From: Paracoccaceae bacterium
Lineage (GTDB): Bacteria > Pseudomonadota > Alphaproteobacteria > Rhodobacterales > Rhodobacteraceae
DNA length: 47,507 bases
Reading direction: 5' to 3'
NCBI GenBank assembly: GCA_020630695.1
Contig: JAHDIS010000027.1
Location: forward strand, 1 to 47,507
Under the pieces are notes generated by a model that was given only the letters and a program-made list of their open reading frames with translations, ran no database searches and was not told the origin of the DNA. Below are positions 25,998 through 34,966 of this stretch, piece after piece (position 1 is the stretch's first letter; each line of letters begins with the position of its first letter). Position numbers and translations under genes: made by a program.

Positions 25998-26909
25998 ATG
26001 AAACCCTATTCCGGCATTTGGCCCGTCGCCCCGACTGCATTCAATGATGATGGAACTCTAGATCTGGAGGGATCCGCGCGCGTGCTCGATTGCATGATCG
26101 ATCAGGGCTCGGATGGCATTTGTATCTTGGCCAACTATTCCGAACAGTTTTTGCTAAGCGATTCCGAACGCTACGATCTGACGAAAATGTCGGTCGAGCA
26201 TGTGGCGGGACGCGTGCCGTTGATTGTGACGATCAGCCATTTCGCAACCGACATTGTTGTTGGGCGCGCCAATGAGGCCAAGCAAATGGGGGCGGACATT
26301 GTCATGATGATGGCGCCATATCACGGTGCTTTGCTCAAGGGCACTGCGGAGCAAACTTATGAACAATTTGCCAAAGTAGGCGAGGTTGGTCTGCCTATAA
26401 TGCTACAAGATGCGCCGCTGTCCGGGGTGGAACTGAGCGTGCCGCTGCTGGCCAAAATGGCGCGCGAGATTGAAATGCTGAAACTGTTCAAGATCGAAAG
26501 CGTCGGAACGGCTGCCAAGCTTCGGGCTCTTTTGGCCGAAGCGGATGCACATATCGACGGACCTTTCGATGGCGAAGAGGGGATCACGCTGATGGCGGAT
26601 CTGGATGCGGGGGCAACAGGCACAATGACTTCGGCAACCATTACCGATCAGATCAAACCGGTTGTCGCTCACTTTTTGAACGGTGACCGACAAGCGGCGT
26701 TGGATGCCTATGCCCGTGTGCTGCCAGCAATCAATCACGAGAACCGCCAATGCGGGTTCAGGGCAGCTAAAGAAACCATGAAAGCGGGCGGCGTTATTCA
26801 CTCGGCGTTTTGCCGGCACCCCATTCCGGCCTTGCCGGATTGGACGCGTGACCAATTGTTTGAATTGATCCGCCCGCTTGATCCAATTGCATTGCGTTGG
26901 GGCCACTAG
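25998..26909 (+). CDS. DapA-superfamily lyase, probable L-2-keto-3-deoxyarabonate dehydratase
   Basis: A 303-residue TIM-barrel class I aldolase-fold protein. The Schiff-base Lys is K165 in KLFKIES. The Tyr of the usual YNxP motif in DapA/NanA is absent: the segment reads LQDAPLSG (136-143). That QDAP pattern, together with GSDGICILANYSEQF near residue 37 and GPFDGEEGITLMADLDAGATG, matches my memory of L-2-keto-3-deoxyarabonate dehydratase of the non-phosphorylated L-arabinose pathway (EC 4.2.1.43). The product would be alpha-ketoglutarate semialdehyde. No other arabinose gene lies nearby. It converges on the CoA-transferase gene 14 bases later. Confidence 0.8.
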   Translation: MKPYSGIWPVAPTAFNDDGTLDLEGSARVLDCMIDQGSDGICILANYSEQFLLSDSERYDLTKMSVEHVAGRVPLIVTISHFATDIVVGRANEAKQMGADIVMMMAPYHGALLKGTAEQTYEQFAKVGEVGLPIMLQDAPLSGVELSVPLLAKMAREIEMLKLFKIESVGTAAKLRALLAEADAHIDGPFDGEEGITLMADLDAGATGTMTSATITDQIKPVVAHFLNGDRQAALDAYARVLPAINHENRQCGFRAAKETMKAGGVIHSAFCRHPIPALPDWTRDQLFELIRPLDPIALRWGH

Positions 26910-26922
26910 GACATTTGGGTGT

Positions 26923-28137
26923 TCAGATAACACCCGAGGATTTCAGCGCGGCAATCTCGTCATCGCTCAGTCCGAGCTCAGCCCAAATGTGATCGTTGTC
27001 TTTCCCAAGATCGGGGGGCGGCGTGTCCGGCGCTGGACGTTCGCCATCTACGACGATGGGGCTGGCGGTGATCGGCAGCGTCTCGTCACTGGTTGTGACC
27101 GTTGCGATGAACCCGCGCTCTACCATTTGCCGGTCGGTCAGGGCGTCCGGAACTGTCAGAACCGGCCCTGCGGGAACACCAAGGGCGTTCAGTTCACTGA
27201 CCCAATGTTCGGCCGGTTTTGTGCGCAGACTTTGTTCCAGCGCGCTCCGCAGCGCATCCCGGTTGCGTTTGCGATCTTCGCGGGTGCGATAGTCCGGATG
27301 ATCCAGAAGCTCTTCGCGACCTAAATGACGGGCAAGGCTTTGCCATTGCGCTTCGCGATTGGCGGCGATGTTCAGGGGGCGATCAGCCGCCATAAAGGTT
27401 CCTGAAGGAGCTGAGGTTGTGTTCTCGTTGCCATGCGGGGCAGGGGGGACGCCGCCGATAAGATGGTTCGAGACAACCCAACCCATCGAGGACAACACAG
27501 CATCCGTCATGGAGATATCCAGAAATGCCCCCCGAGGTTTCGCATTCAGCGCCGCTGAAATCGCGAAAGCGGCGGTCATTCCGCCGGTCGTGTCTGCCAA
27601 GGGATAGCCGACACGATAGGGGGCCGTATCCGACGCCCCGGTGATCGACATCACGCCAGAAACACCCTGCACGATCTGGTCATAGGCCGGATCGTTTGCG
27701 CGCGGCCCTTCCTGCCCAAAGCCGCTGATGGCGCAATAGATCAGTTCGGGTTGGGACCGTTTGAGCGTGTCGTAATCCAGCTCAAGGCGTTTCATAACGC
27801 CGGGCCGGAAATTTTCGACAAGAACATCGGCGGTAGCCACCAGTTTTTTCAGCAGCGTCTTGCCATGGGCTGACTTCAGGTCCAGCGTGACTGATTTTTT
27901 CCCGGCATTCTGCGCCAGAAAACTGATGCCCATACCCGCCGCGTTGCGAGCCGGGTCAGCACCAAGTTCGCGGGCCAGATCCCCTGACCCGGGGCGTTCG
28001 ACCTTGATCACTTCAGCGCCGAGCAAAGCCAGCTGATAGCAGCAATATGGCCCGGCGAGCACGTTGGTCAGATCCAGCACACGGATGCCGGAAAGCGGCG
28101 CAGATCCACTCTGCGCCGCCCTCTGATCAGTCGCCAT
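26923..28137 (-). CDS. class III (CaiB/BaiF) CoA-transferase
   Basis: A 404-residue family III CoA-transferase. The N-terminus shows GIRVLDLTNVLAGPYCCYQLALLGAEVIKVE, then VENFRPGVMKRL, and the catalytic Asp lies in NDPAYDQIVQGVSG. Such enzymes move CoA from a donor such as succinyl-CoA to a carboxylate. The ATG at 28137 (AAAGGTG upstream) lies 11 bases inside the end of tctA, so it is the last gene of the tctC-tctB-tctA operon. This suggests it activates the acid imported by the transporter (inference). The exact acid is unknown. Confidence 0.9.
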   Translation of the reverse strand: MATDQRAAQSGSAPLSGIRVLDLTNVLAGPYCCYQLALLGAEVIKVERPGSGDLARELGADPARNAAGMGISFLAQNAGKKSVTLDLKSAHGKTLLKKLVATADVLVENFRPGVMKRLELDYDTLKRSQPELIYCAISGFGQEGPRANDPAYDQIVQGVSGVMSITGASDTAPYRVGYPLADTTGGMTAAFAISAALNAKPRGAFLDISMTDAVLSSMGWVVSNHLIGGVPPAPHGNENTTSAPSGTFMAADRPLNIAANREAQWQSLARHLGREELLDHPDYRTREDRKRNRDALRSALEQSLRTKPAEHWVSELNALGVPAGPVLTVPDALTDRQMVERGFIATVTTSDETLPITASPIVVDGERPAPDTPPPDLGKDNDHIWAELGLSDDEIAALKSSGVI

Positions 28138-29644
28138 CGGCGACACCTTTCTGGCGGGCCTTGGCACGGCGCGCGCGATAGCTGGGCACGATCACCAGCA
28201 GTCCGGCTATCACCAGAAGACCCAGTGTCATCGGACGGTCTAGAACAAACCCGATCCCGTCATAGAGCTGCATGGAGCGGGCAAAGTTGTCTTCCAGCAT
28301 CCGCCCCAGAATGAAGCCGATCAAAAGTGGTGCCAGCGGATAATCTGCAAATCTCAGGATGGTCGCGCAGACGCCCATACCAACGAGGATCAAGAGTTCC
28401 GTCGCATTGTTTTGACCGATGTAGCTGCCCATCAGCGTAAAGAACAAAATGAATGGGATCAGGAACGTTCTTGGGATCGTGAGCACTTTGGCGATGTAGG
28501 GAATTAGCGGCAGGTTCAGGATCAGCAGAACGAGGTTGCCAATATACATCGAAATGATCACGGCCCAGAAAATCTGTGGCTCGTCCAACATGAGGCGTGG
28601 ACCGGGCGTTACGTTCAGGGCAATCAAGGCACCAAGCAGGATCGCGGTTGTACCGGACCCGGGAATGCCGAGTGTCAGCAGCGGCACAAAGGATCCAGTG
28701 CAGGCAGCGTTGTTTGCGCTTTCGGGGGCTGCCAGTCCTTTGACCGACCCTTTTCCGAATTCCGCCTGTTCTTCCTTGCTGGCGATATTGCGTTCTACCG
28801 CGTAGCCCAGAAACGAAGCGATCGTGGCGCCGGCGCCGGGCAAAACCCCGATAAAGAAGCCTTGCACGGATTGGCGGCCAATCACCGGGGCGATCTTGCG
28901 ACCTTCTTCGCGGGTGATGCGAAGATTTTCGATCTTTCCGTTGCCGCCCCCTTGTGCCGAACGTGCCGGATTCAGCACCAGAAAGATTGCCTCGGGCAGG
29001 GCGAACATAGCCATGGCCAAAGTGATGAATGAGAACCCGGACTGCAGATCCATCATTCCCATGGTGAACCGCGGCATGTTGAACAGCGCGCCTTCGCCGA
29101 CGGTGGCCATTATCAGCCCGAGCAGCGTCATCAAGACGGCCTTGGCAACGTTGCCGGTTCCGGCAAAGGCCGCGATCGCCGACAGGCCCACGACCATGAG
29201 GGCGAAGTATTCGGCGGAATGGAACAGCAGCGCCACGGTCGACAGCATTGGTGCAAAGGCCATCAGAAGGATCGCACCAATTGTGCCACCGCAAAACGAC
29301 GCGATTGCAGCGATTGTCAGCGCTTTGCCAGCCTGGCCCTTTCGGGCCATCGGGTATCCGTCAAAACTGGTGGCGACGGTTCCCGCCACACCGGGTGCAT
29401 TCAGCAAAATGGATGAGGTCGAGCCACCAAAGATTGCGCCATAGTAGACCCCGGCCAACAGGATCAGGGCAGCCGATGGATCACCGATCGTGATTGCAAC
29501 CGGGATCATGATTGCAATGATCGACATTGGCCCAAGGCCGGGCAGCATGCCGATGAAGGTGCCTATCAGGCAGCCTGCAATCACCATGATAAGGTTTTGA
29601 AGTGAAAAGGCGGCTCCGAGGCCGATGAGAAGTCCTTCAATCAT
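28127..29644 (-). CDS. tctA: tripartite tricarboxylate transporter large permease
   Basis: A 505-residue inner-membrane protein with about 11-12 hydrophobic segments. TctA hallmarks include GTFIGMLPGLGPM near residue 30, IFGGSTSSILLNAPG, a second FFIGVLPGAGATIASFLGY and LLTLGIPGSGTTAILLGAL. It forms the cation-driven channel with TctB and takes substrate from TctC. The gene follows tctB by 12 bases. Confidence 0.96.
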   Translation of the reverse strand: MIEGLLIGLGAAFSLQNLIMVIAGCLIGTFIGMLPGLGPMSIIAIMIPVAITIGDPSAALILLAGVYYGAIFGGSTSSILLNAPGVAGTVATSFDGYPMARKGQAGKALTIAAIASFCGGTIGAILLMAFAPMLSTVALLFHSAEYFALMVVGLSAIAAFAGTGNVAKAVLMTLLGLIMATVGEGALFNMPRFTMGMMDLQSGFSFITLAMAMFALPEAIFLVLNPARSAQGGGNGKIENLRITREEGRKIAPVIGRQSVQGFFIGVLPGAGATIASFLGYAVERNIASKEEQAEFGKGSVKGLAAPESANNAACTGSFVPLLTLGIPGSGTTAILLGALIALNVTPGPRLMLDEPQIFWAVIISMYIGNLVLLILNLPLIPYIAKVLTIPRTFLIPFILFFTLMGSYIGQNNATELLILVGMGVCATILRFADYPLAPLLIGFILGRMLEDNFARSMQLYDGIGFVLDRPMTLGLLVIAGLLVIVPSYRARRAKARQKGVADGD

Positions 29645-29656
29645 TGTCCAAACTCC

Positions 29657-30139
29657 TCAGAAAAAGAACGGCAAGGGACGCAGGAAAATGCCAAGAACCT
29701 CTTCGACGAGGTACCAGACAAATCCCGTGGCGACGCAGGCGACGGGGATCAGGATGTGCAGCTTGCGCTCACCCAAAACGACGGCTCCGATGATCAGAAA
29801 TCCGGATGTGGCCAGCAAGAAACCGGCGGGACGCAACAGCAAGGCATAGGCCACCATCAGTCCGAGCAACGTCAGGGCCGGGATCAGTTCGTAATCGCCA
29901 AGTCTGCGATAATCGATGTCCGGCTCCTTGTCGGAGTCCGGCGCTTTTTCGAGCCCCAGAACAATAATCAACGAGGCCGCTATCGCCATGATGGACAGAA
30001 CCTTGGGAAAGGTGCTGGGCCAGATCGGATTTCGCTGCATGAATGGTGGTAGCAACTGGTCCATCGTAAAAAACGCAGCATAGGCGTAGACCACGGACAC
30101 ACACAGTATGACAAAGGCAATCCAACGATCGAGTGCCAT
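29657..30139 (-). CDS. tctB: tripartite tricarboxylate transporter small permease
   Basis: A 160-residue membrane protein with four hydrophobic segments (WIAFVILCVSVVYAYAAFF, VLSIMAIAASLIIVLGL, LIPALTLLGLMVAYALLL, and LHILIPVACVATGFVWYL). Length and layout match TctB, whose exact role in the complex is unclear. A hairpin separates it from tctC. Confidence 0.9.
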   Translation of the reverse strand: MALDRWIAFVILCVSVVYAYAAFFTMDQLLPPFMQRNPIWPSTFPKVLSIMAIAASLIIVLGLEKAPDSDKEPDIDYRRLGDYELIPALTLLGLMVAYALLLRPAGFLLATSGFLIIGAVVLGERKLHILIPVACVATGFVWYLVEEVLGIFLRPLPFFF

Positions 30140-30161
30140 TCTTTCCCCTCCCTGAATAAAA

Positions 30162-30194
30162 TCGGCGGCCGCATTTTTATCTCGCGGCCGCCGA
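30162..30194 (-). terminator. strong hairpin between tctC and tctB
   Basis: Perfect 11-base GC-rich arms (TCGGCGGCCGC and its inverse) enclose an 11-base loop. On the minus strand TTTTATT follows, so it is terminator-like. Partial readthrough would give more TctC than TctB and TctA, which fits a periplasmic binding protein. Confidence 0.7.
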
Positions 30195-30215
30195 CGGTGT
30201 CGTACAGTCGTGACC

Positions 30216-31196
30216 TTAGAGGAAGCCGAGCTTCTTCATCAGATCACCGATGACCTTTTCCTGGCCCTCGAGGAAGGTTTTGAAGTCATCGCCTGGGTTG
30301 TGGATGTTGACCCAGCCGTTGCGGGACCGAACGGCTTCCCACTCTTCTGTTTCATACATCTTGGCGATGGCATCCTGGTACATTGCCAGCTTGTCATCCG
30401 GCAGACCTGGCGCGCCAAAGAAGCCACGCCAGTTCACAAAGGTCGTGTCGATCCCCTGCTCTTTCATGGTTGGGGCGTCTGCAAATGCATCCACGCGCTC
30501 GTCCGAGGTCACGCCAATGATTTTGACTTCGCCGGCCTCGGCCAGTGCGACCGCTTCGGAGAAGCCGGTGGACAGAGCTTTGATTTCACCCGACAGCAAC
30601 GCTGCCATGGCTTTGCCGCCAGCGTCGTAGGGGATGTACTTGACGTTCAGCGCGTCTTTGCCCGCAGCTTCCATGACCATCGCTGCCACGAGGTGATCCA
30701 TACCACCGGGAACCGAACCGCCGCCGATGGCTGTGCCGTTGGCGTCTGCATCGTAGGCTGCGATCAGGTCAGCCATCGAATTGATCGGGCTGTCTGCGTT
30801 GACCACAAGAGCGGCGTAGTCGCCGATTGTGCCGGACACCAGTGTCAGGTCACGGAAGTTATGTGGGAAAACGCCGGTCAGCGAACGGATCACGATCGGA
30901 GTCGAGTTTACCATCAGGGTGTCGTGCAGGCTGTCGGCGTTTTCGATCAGATAGCCGATTGCCTTGCCGCCGCCGCCGCCGGACATGTTTTCATAGGATG
31001 CCGAACCCACCAGACCGGCGTTTGTCAGCGCCTCACCGGTGCCGCGTGCGGTGCCGTCCCAACCACCACCGGCGCCGCCGGGGATCAGAAAGTGAATCTT
31101 GTCGAGTACCTTGTGGCCATCGGCCAGTGCAGGTCCGGACATGGCGAAGGCTGCCACAGCAGCAAGAAGGGCGCGGCGGCCCATTGCAATAGTCAT
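30216..31196 (-). CDS. tctC: tripartite tricarboxylate transporter substrate-binding protein
   Basis: A 326-residue periplasmic binding protein with a signal peptide (MGRRALLAAVAAFAMSGPALA, after a short MTIA lead). The Bug/TctC family motifs are IHFLIPGGAGGGWDGTARGTGEAL near the start and YDAGGKAMAALLSGEI. Specificity in this family varies widely among carboxylates. GGGAGGAAT precedes the ATG. It is first in the operon and divergent from a TctD-like regulator. Confidence 0.95.
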   Translation of the reverse strand: MTIAMGRRALLAAVAAFAMSGPALADGHKVLDKIHFLIPGGAGGGWDGTARGTGEALTNAGLVGSASYENMSGGGGGKAIGYLIENADSLHDTLMVNSTPIVIRSLTGVFPHNFRDLTLVSGTIGDYAALVVNADSPINSMADLIAAYDADANGTAIGGGSVPGGMDHLVAAMVMEAAGKDALNVKYIPYDAGGKAMAALLSGEIKALSTGFSEAVALAEAGEVKIIGVTSDERVDAFADAPTMKEQGIDTTFVNWRGFFGAPGLPDDKLAMYQDAIAKMYETEEWEAVRSRNGWVNIHNPGDDFKTFLEGQEKVIGDLMKKLGFL

Positions 31197-31303
31197 AGAT
31201 TATTCCTCCCATTTGGCGGCATGGTGTATGCGCGCCCGTGCCGAATGGTGTGCATAAAGAACCTGACACGAAGCTGACATGGATGACGAAGGAACCCGAG
31301 CGC

Positions 31304-31969
31304 ATGCGGTTTTTACTGGTCGAAGATAACGCGCCTCTTGCAACGGCCGTGGTTGATCGTCTCAGTCTGGACGGGCATGTGGTGGATCATGCTGCAGATC
31401 TGGAGACAGCCAAGGATTTTTCAGCGACAACGTCTTACGATATGATTTTGTTGGATATTATGCTGCCTGACGGAGATGGTAGCCATTTTCTGGCGCACCA
31501 AAGACGTAAGCAAAGCAGGACGCCGATCATTGTGTTGACCGCGCGTTCCGAAGTGTCCGACAGGATCAGTCTGCTCGATCTGGGTGCCGACGATTACATG
31601 GTCAAACCAATCGATTTTGCCGAGCTGGAGGCCCGCTGCCGGGCAGTGATGCGACGCCGTGGCGGCGATGTCAGCAACCAGAAAGTCTTGGGCAAGCTGC
31701 GATTCGATTCTGGCACCGGGGTCCTGAATATACGTGGCTTGGACATCCAGTTGCGCACCCGCGAGCTGCGATTGTTCGAGGTTTTCATCAACGCGCCTGG
31801 AAAAATCTTCTCGAAATCGGCCTTGGTCGACCGGCTGTTTTCCTATGACGATGATGTCTCGGAAAACGCGATCGAGGTGTATGTCGGCCGCCTGCGCAAA
31901 CACCTGAGTGGTTCTGACGTGGGGATCGTCACCGTTCGCGGGCTTGGCTACAAGCTGGAACAATCATGA
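31304..31969 (+). CDS. OmpR-family response regulator, TctD-like
   Basis: A 221-residue regulator. The receiver domain (residues 1-115) has the acidic pocket VEDN, the phosphorylated Asp in MILLDIMLPDGDG, and the Lys in VKPID. The C-terminal winged helix (RTRELRLFEVFINAPGKIFSK onward) binds DNA. AAGGAAC lies before the ATG at 31304, favouring it over 31238. It overlaps the kinase gene by four bases and is divergent from tctC, so it very likely controls the tct operon. Confidence 0.92.
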   Translation: MRFLLVEDNAPLATAVVDRLSLDGHVVDHAADLETAKDFSATTSYDMILLDIMLPDGDGSHFLAHQRRKQSRTPIIVLTARSEVSDRISLLDLGADDYMVKPIDFAELEARCRAVMRRRGGDVSNQKVLGKLRFDSGTGVLNIRGLDIQLRTRELRLFEVFINAPGKIFSKSALVDRLFSYDDDVSENAIEVYVGRLRKHLSGSDVGIVTVRGLGYKLEQS

Positions 31970-33342
31970 CACAGCCGGTTTTGTCAGGCTCGATCCAGCG
32001 CAGGCTTTTGATTTTGCTTTTCTGTGCATCTGCCTTGTTGGCGGTGCTTTTGTACTTCGTGGTTCAGTCTGTGGCCCGTCAGGTGGCACAACAAAGTCAG
32101 GACAATATTTTGGCGGCCTCGGCGCTTTCGGTGATCGACAGCGCCCGCAGTGTTGATGGCGAAGTGATCGTTGATCTGCCCTATTCGGCCTTGTCCATGC
32201 TGGACAGCGTTACCGATGAGAGGGTCTTTTACGTCGTTCGTTTTGGTGAAGACGTCCTGACTGGCTATGCCGAGCTTCCGCGTCCCCCGCTGAGCAAGGC
32301 TCGTCAAACGGCCTATATGTCGGCCGATTTTCTGGGCGAAGAGGTTCGTATCGCGTCGGTCAGCCGATCGTTTTCGGCTGATTTAGGCCGCGACCGGCTA
32401 GAGGTTAGCGTTGCACAGACATTGTCGGGCCAAAGGCAGACACTGGCCCGATCCTCCAGATTGGCGCTCGGGGTTGGTGCCGGGTTTTTTGCGCTGGCGG
32501 CGGTTCTGGCTTGGCTGACTGCTCGCGCCACCATTCGACCACTCGACAGGCTAGCGGCGTCGGTGTCGCGTCGGGGCCCAACCGATTTGCGGCCTGTCAC
32601 GGCGGCCGTTCCACAGGAAATGGCGCCCTTGGTGACGTCTTTGAACGGTTTCATGTCCCGATTGGAGGCATCCCTGAACCGGTCGGAAGATTTCATCGCA
32701 GAGGCCGCGCACCGTGTCAGAACGCCATTGGCTGTTGTGCGAACCAAGGCTGAAATCATCCAGCGCCACATCCGGAAGCCGGAAAACAAAGCCGCCATGC
32801 GCGAAATGATCGGAGCGATTGATGAAAGCTCCCGAACCGCTGGTCAGTTGTTGGACCACGCCATGGTTTCCTTTCGACTGGACAGTCTCGCGCAGGAAAA
32901 GGTGGATCTGGCCTCTTTGGTCAATGACATGGTCGAACGGCTTCGCCCTGTTGCTGAAATCGCCGAAATCGACCTTGTGATTGTGTGCTCTGATCCAGCA
33001 ACTATCCAAGGAGATGGCATCCTTTTGCAAAATGCCCTGCGCAATCTTTTGGACAATGCGATCAAATACAGCCCTGCAGACACCCGCGTTGAAATTCGAC
33101 TGACCAAGGGCGACACCGGAATAAGCCTTCAGGTTTGTGACGAAGGCCGCGGGTTCCCTAAAGCCGGTGATGCGGATTTGGCAGAACGGTTTACGCGGGG
33201 GGACAATGTGCACGGGATCGTCGGATCAGGCCTTGGGCTAACCATTGCACGGGACGTCGCGACGGCCCATGGCGGCCGATTAATTTTGGAAAACAATGCA
33301 GGAGGCGGCGCATGCGCAAGCTTGTTTTTTCCCTCGTCCTGA
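31966..33342 (+). CDS. sensor histidine kinase, TctE-like
   Basis: A 458-residue inner-membrane kinase. It has TM1 at about residues 12-35, a periplasmic 2CSK_N-type domain (DNILAASALSVIDSA to about 160), TM2 at about 168-190, a HAMP region, the phosphoacceptor His in AEAAHRVRTPLAVVR, and an HATPase with N box LLDNAIKYS and G boxes DEGRGFP and GSGLGLTI. It phosphorylates the TctD-like regulator. Its 3' end overlaps the next gene by 31 bases. Confidence 0.93.
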   Translation: MTQPVLSGSIQRRLLILLFCASALLAVLLYFVVQSVARQVAQQSQDNILAASALSVIDSARSVDGEVIVDLPYSALSMLDSVTDERVFYVVRFGEDVLTGYAELPRPPLSKARQTAYMSADFLGEEVRIASVSRSFSADLGRDRLEVSVAQTLSGQRQTLARSSRLALGVGAGFFALAAVLAWLTARATIRPLDRLAASVSRRGPTDLRPVTAAVPQEMAPLVTSLNGFMSRLEASLNRSEDFIAEAAHRVRTPLAVVRTKAEIIQRHIRKPENKAAMREMIGAIDESSRTAGQLLDHAMVSFRLDSLAQEKVDLASLVNDMVERLRPVAEIAEIDLVIVCSDPATIQGDGILLQNALRNLLDNAIKYSPADTRVEIRLTKGDTGISLQVCDEGRGFPKAGDADLAERFTRGDNVHGIVGSGLGLTIARDVATAHGGRLILENNAGGGACASLFFPSS

Positions 33343-34322
33343 TCCTTGTTACGGCGCGGGTTGCGGCGTTTGAAATCGAAGATCATTCCACCTTTGGCCC
33401 CAAGCAGGCGCAAGAGGTTCTGCGCATTCTGTCAACGACGGATACGGCGATTTTTGCACCGATGATCCAAAGCTATCTGGCCAATAATCCAGACACCTTT
33501 ATCGACTACACGGTTGCCAGTTCGACTGACGTTATGGGCGCAGTTCTGCAGCAGTCGCAGCCGTTCGATCTGGTTATTTCCAGTGCCATGGACTTGCAGA
33601 CCAAGCTTGCCAACGACGGATACGTGCAAAAACATGTCTCCGGCGTGACAGGCGCGCTTCCGGTTTGGGCGAAATGGAACGACATGGTGTTTGCCTTTAC
33701 TCAGGAACCCGCAGCAATCGTGATTTCCGAAGCGGCATTTCAGGGTTTGGACATGCCGCGTAGCCGAGAAGATCTGATCACCGCGATGCGCCGCAATCCT
33801 GAACGCTTTCGCGGCAGAGTCGGCACGTATGATGTGCGGCAGTCTGGTTTGGGATATCTTTTTGCCACGCAGGAAAGCAGGGTTTCGGAAACCTATTGGC
33901 GACTGACCGAAGTCATGGGCAGTCTAGGGGCACGGCTTTATTGCTGTTCTTCGCAAATGATCGACGACGTGGCTTCGGGCGAATTGGCTGTCGCGTATAA
34001 TGTGTTGGGCAGCTATGCGTTCCAGCGCAGCGATTTGGATGGAATACGAATTGTCCTGCCATCTGATTTCACAACGGTTATGTTGAGGTCTGTGGTGGTG
34101 CCCAAGACCGCGCCTTCGCCTGAACTTGCCGGTCGTTTTGCGGATCACATGCTGGAGCAGGCCCACAGCAACAGCGGTAATTTTGACATCAGGCGCTGGT
34201 TGGGGCCATCAGATGGTGCAGCCCTGAGCCGCATCAATCTGGGGCCAGGACTGCTTGTTTATCTCGACGCATTAAAACGGCGGGCGTTTCAAAAGGAATG
34301 GACCAACGCAATTTTGCAGTGA
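33312..34322 (+). CDS. periplasmic binding protein coupled to the TctDE-like system
   Basis: A 336-residue exported protein: signal peptide MRKLVFSLVLILVTARVAA, then a type II periplasmic-binding fold of the iron(III)/AfuA-like kind (ILSTTDTAIFAPMIQSY, VASSTDVMGAVLQQSQPFDLVISSA, and AYNVLGSYA). It has no cognate ABC permease here. AGGAGG six bases before the ATG lies inside the kinase reading frame, so translation is coupled. The arrangement suggests it is an accessory sensor that presents ligand to the kinase, not a transport component (inference). Confidence 0.88.
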   Translation: MRKLVFSLVLILVTARVAAFEIEDHSTFGPKQAQEVLRILSTTDTAIFAPMIQSYLANNPDTFIDYTVASSTDVMGAVLQQSQPFDLVISSAMDLQTKLANDGYVQKHVSGVTGALPVWAKWNDMVFAFTQEPAAIVISEAAFQGLDMPRSREDLITAMRRNPERFRGRVGTYDVRQSGLGYLFATQESRVSETYWRLTEVMGSLGARLYCCSSQMIDDVASGELAVAYNVLGSYAFQRSDLDGIRIVLPSDFTTVMLRSVVVPKTAPSPELAGRFADHMLEQAHSNSGNFDIRRWLGPSDGAALSRINLGPGLLVYLDALKRRAFQKEWTNAILQ

Positions 34323-34341
34323 TCCATCCTGCGGCAGGTGT

Positions 34342-34950
34342 TCAGGCCGCTGCCCGGGCAATTCGCCGATTGCGATTGGAAATGACGCGATAAATCTCGA
34401 GAAGCGTCAGTGGCAGGAAATGCACCATTGCCGGACCGATCCCGCCCCAGTCATGCAAGGCCGCCCAATGGACCAGTGTCAAAACGGCTGCGGCATAGAC
34501 CCAACGTTGCAGCGATTTCCATGCCGGGCCCAGTTTGCGCACCCAGCCGTCTGTTGATGTGACGGCCAAAGGAACGAAGATGAGAAAGGCAATCCAGCCT
34601 GTCCAGATATACAGCTTGGAAAGCTCGCCACCCGTCAATGCAACGGCGCCTTCGTCAATCAGGTAGAGCACTGTATGCAAGGCTGCGTATCCAAATGCGG
34701 CAACGCCCAGATACCGTCTGCGCTTCATTAGCCAGCGGGGGCCGCGCCAACCTTTGAGAAGCATCGTCAATGGTGTGATCATCATTGTGATGATCATGAA
34801 ACGGGCGGCGAATTCGCCGGACGGATGCAAAAGCTCATGGATCGTTTTTGCATCGCCGCTTGCCAGCCCCATGATCATCGGGATGGCCGGAATGCTCAAC
34901 AAAGCCCAAAACGTGAAGGGGTGATCCCAAATTGATTTGATCTGTTTCAT
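34342..34950 (-). CDS. YedZ/MsrQ-like haem-binding ferric-reductase-like membrane protein
   Basis: A 202-residue protein with about six membrane segments. His residues placed for b-haem ligation occur in ELLHPSGEFAARF, AALHTVLYL and LTLVHWAALHDW. The pattern IITMMITPL after HPSG matches the ferric-reductase-like/MsrQ family. MsrQ normally passes quinone electrons to the periplasmic molybdoprotein MsrP, but no msrP lies in the window. AGGAAC precedes the ATG. A perfect inverted repeat lies upstream. Confidence 0.85.
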   Translation of the reverse strand: MKQIKSIWDHPFTFWALLSIPAIPMIMGLASGDAKTIHELLHPSGEFAARFMIITMMITPLTMLLKGWRGPRWLMKRRRYLGVAAFGYAALHTVLYLIDEGAVALTGGELSKLYIWTGWIAFLIFVPLAVTSTDGWVRKLGPAWKSLQRWVYAAAVLTLVHWAALHDWGGIGPAMVHFLPLTLLEIYRVISNRNRRIARAAA

Positions 34951-34966
34951 CTGAATGTTCCTTTCG

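Noticed and set aside
28260-29294. Second minus-strand frame of 344 codons within tctA
   Set aside because: tctA is complete in the other frame with all family motifs; this frame is Arg-rich and featureless.
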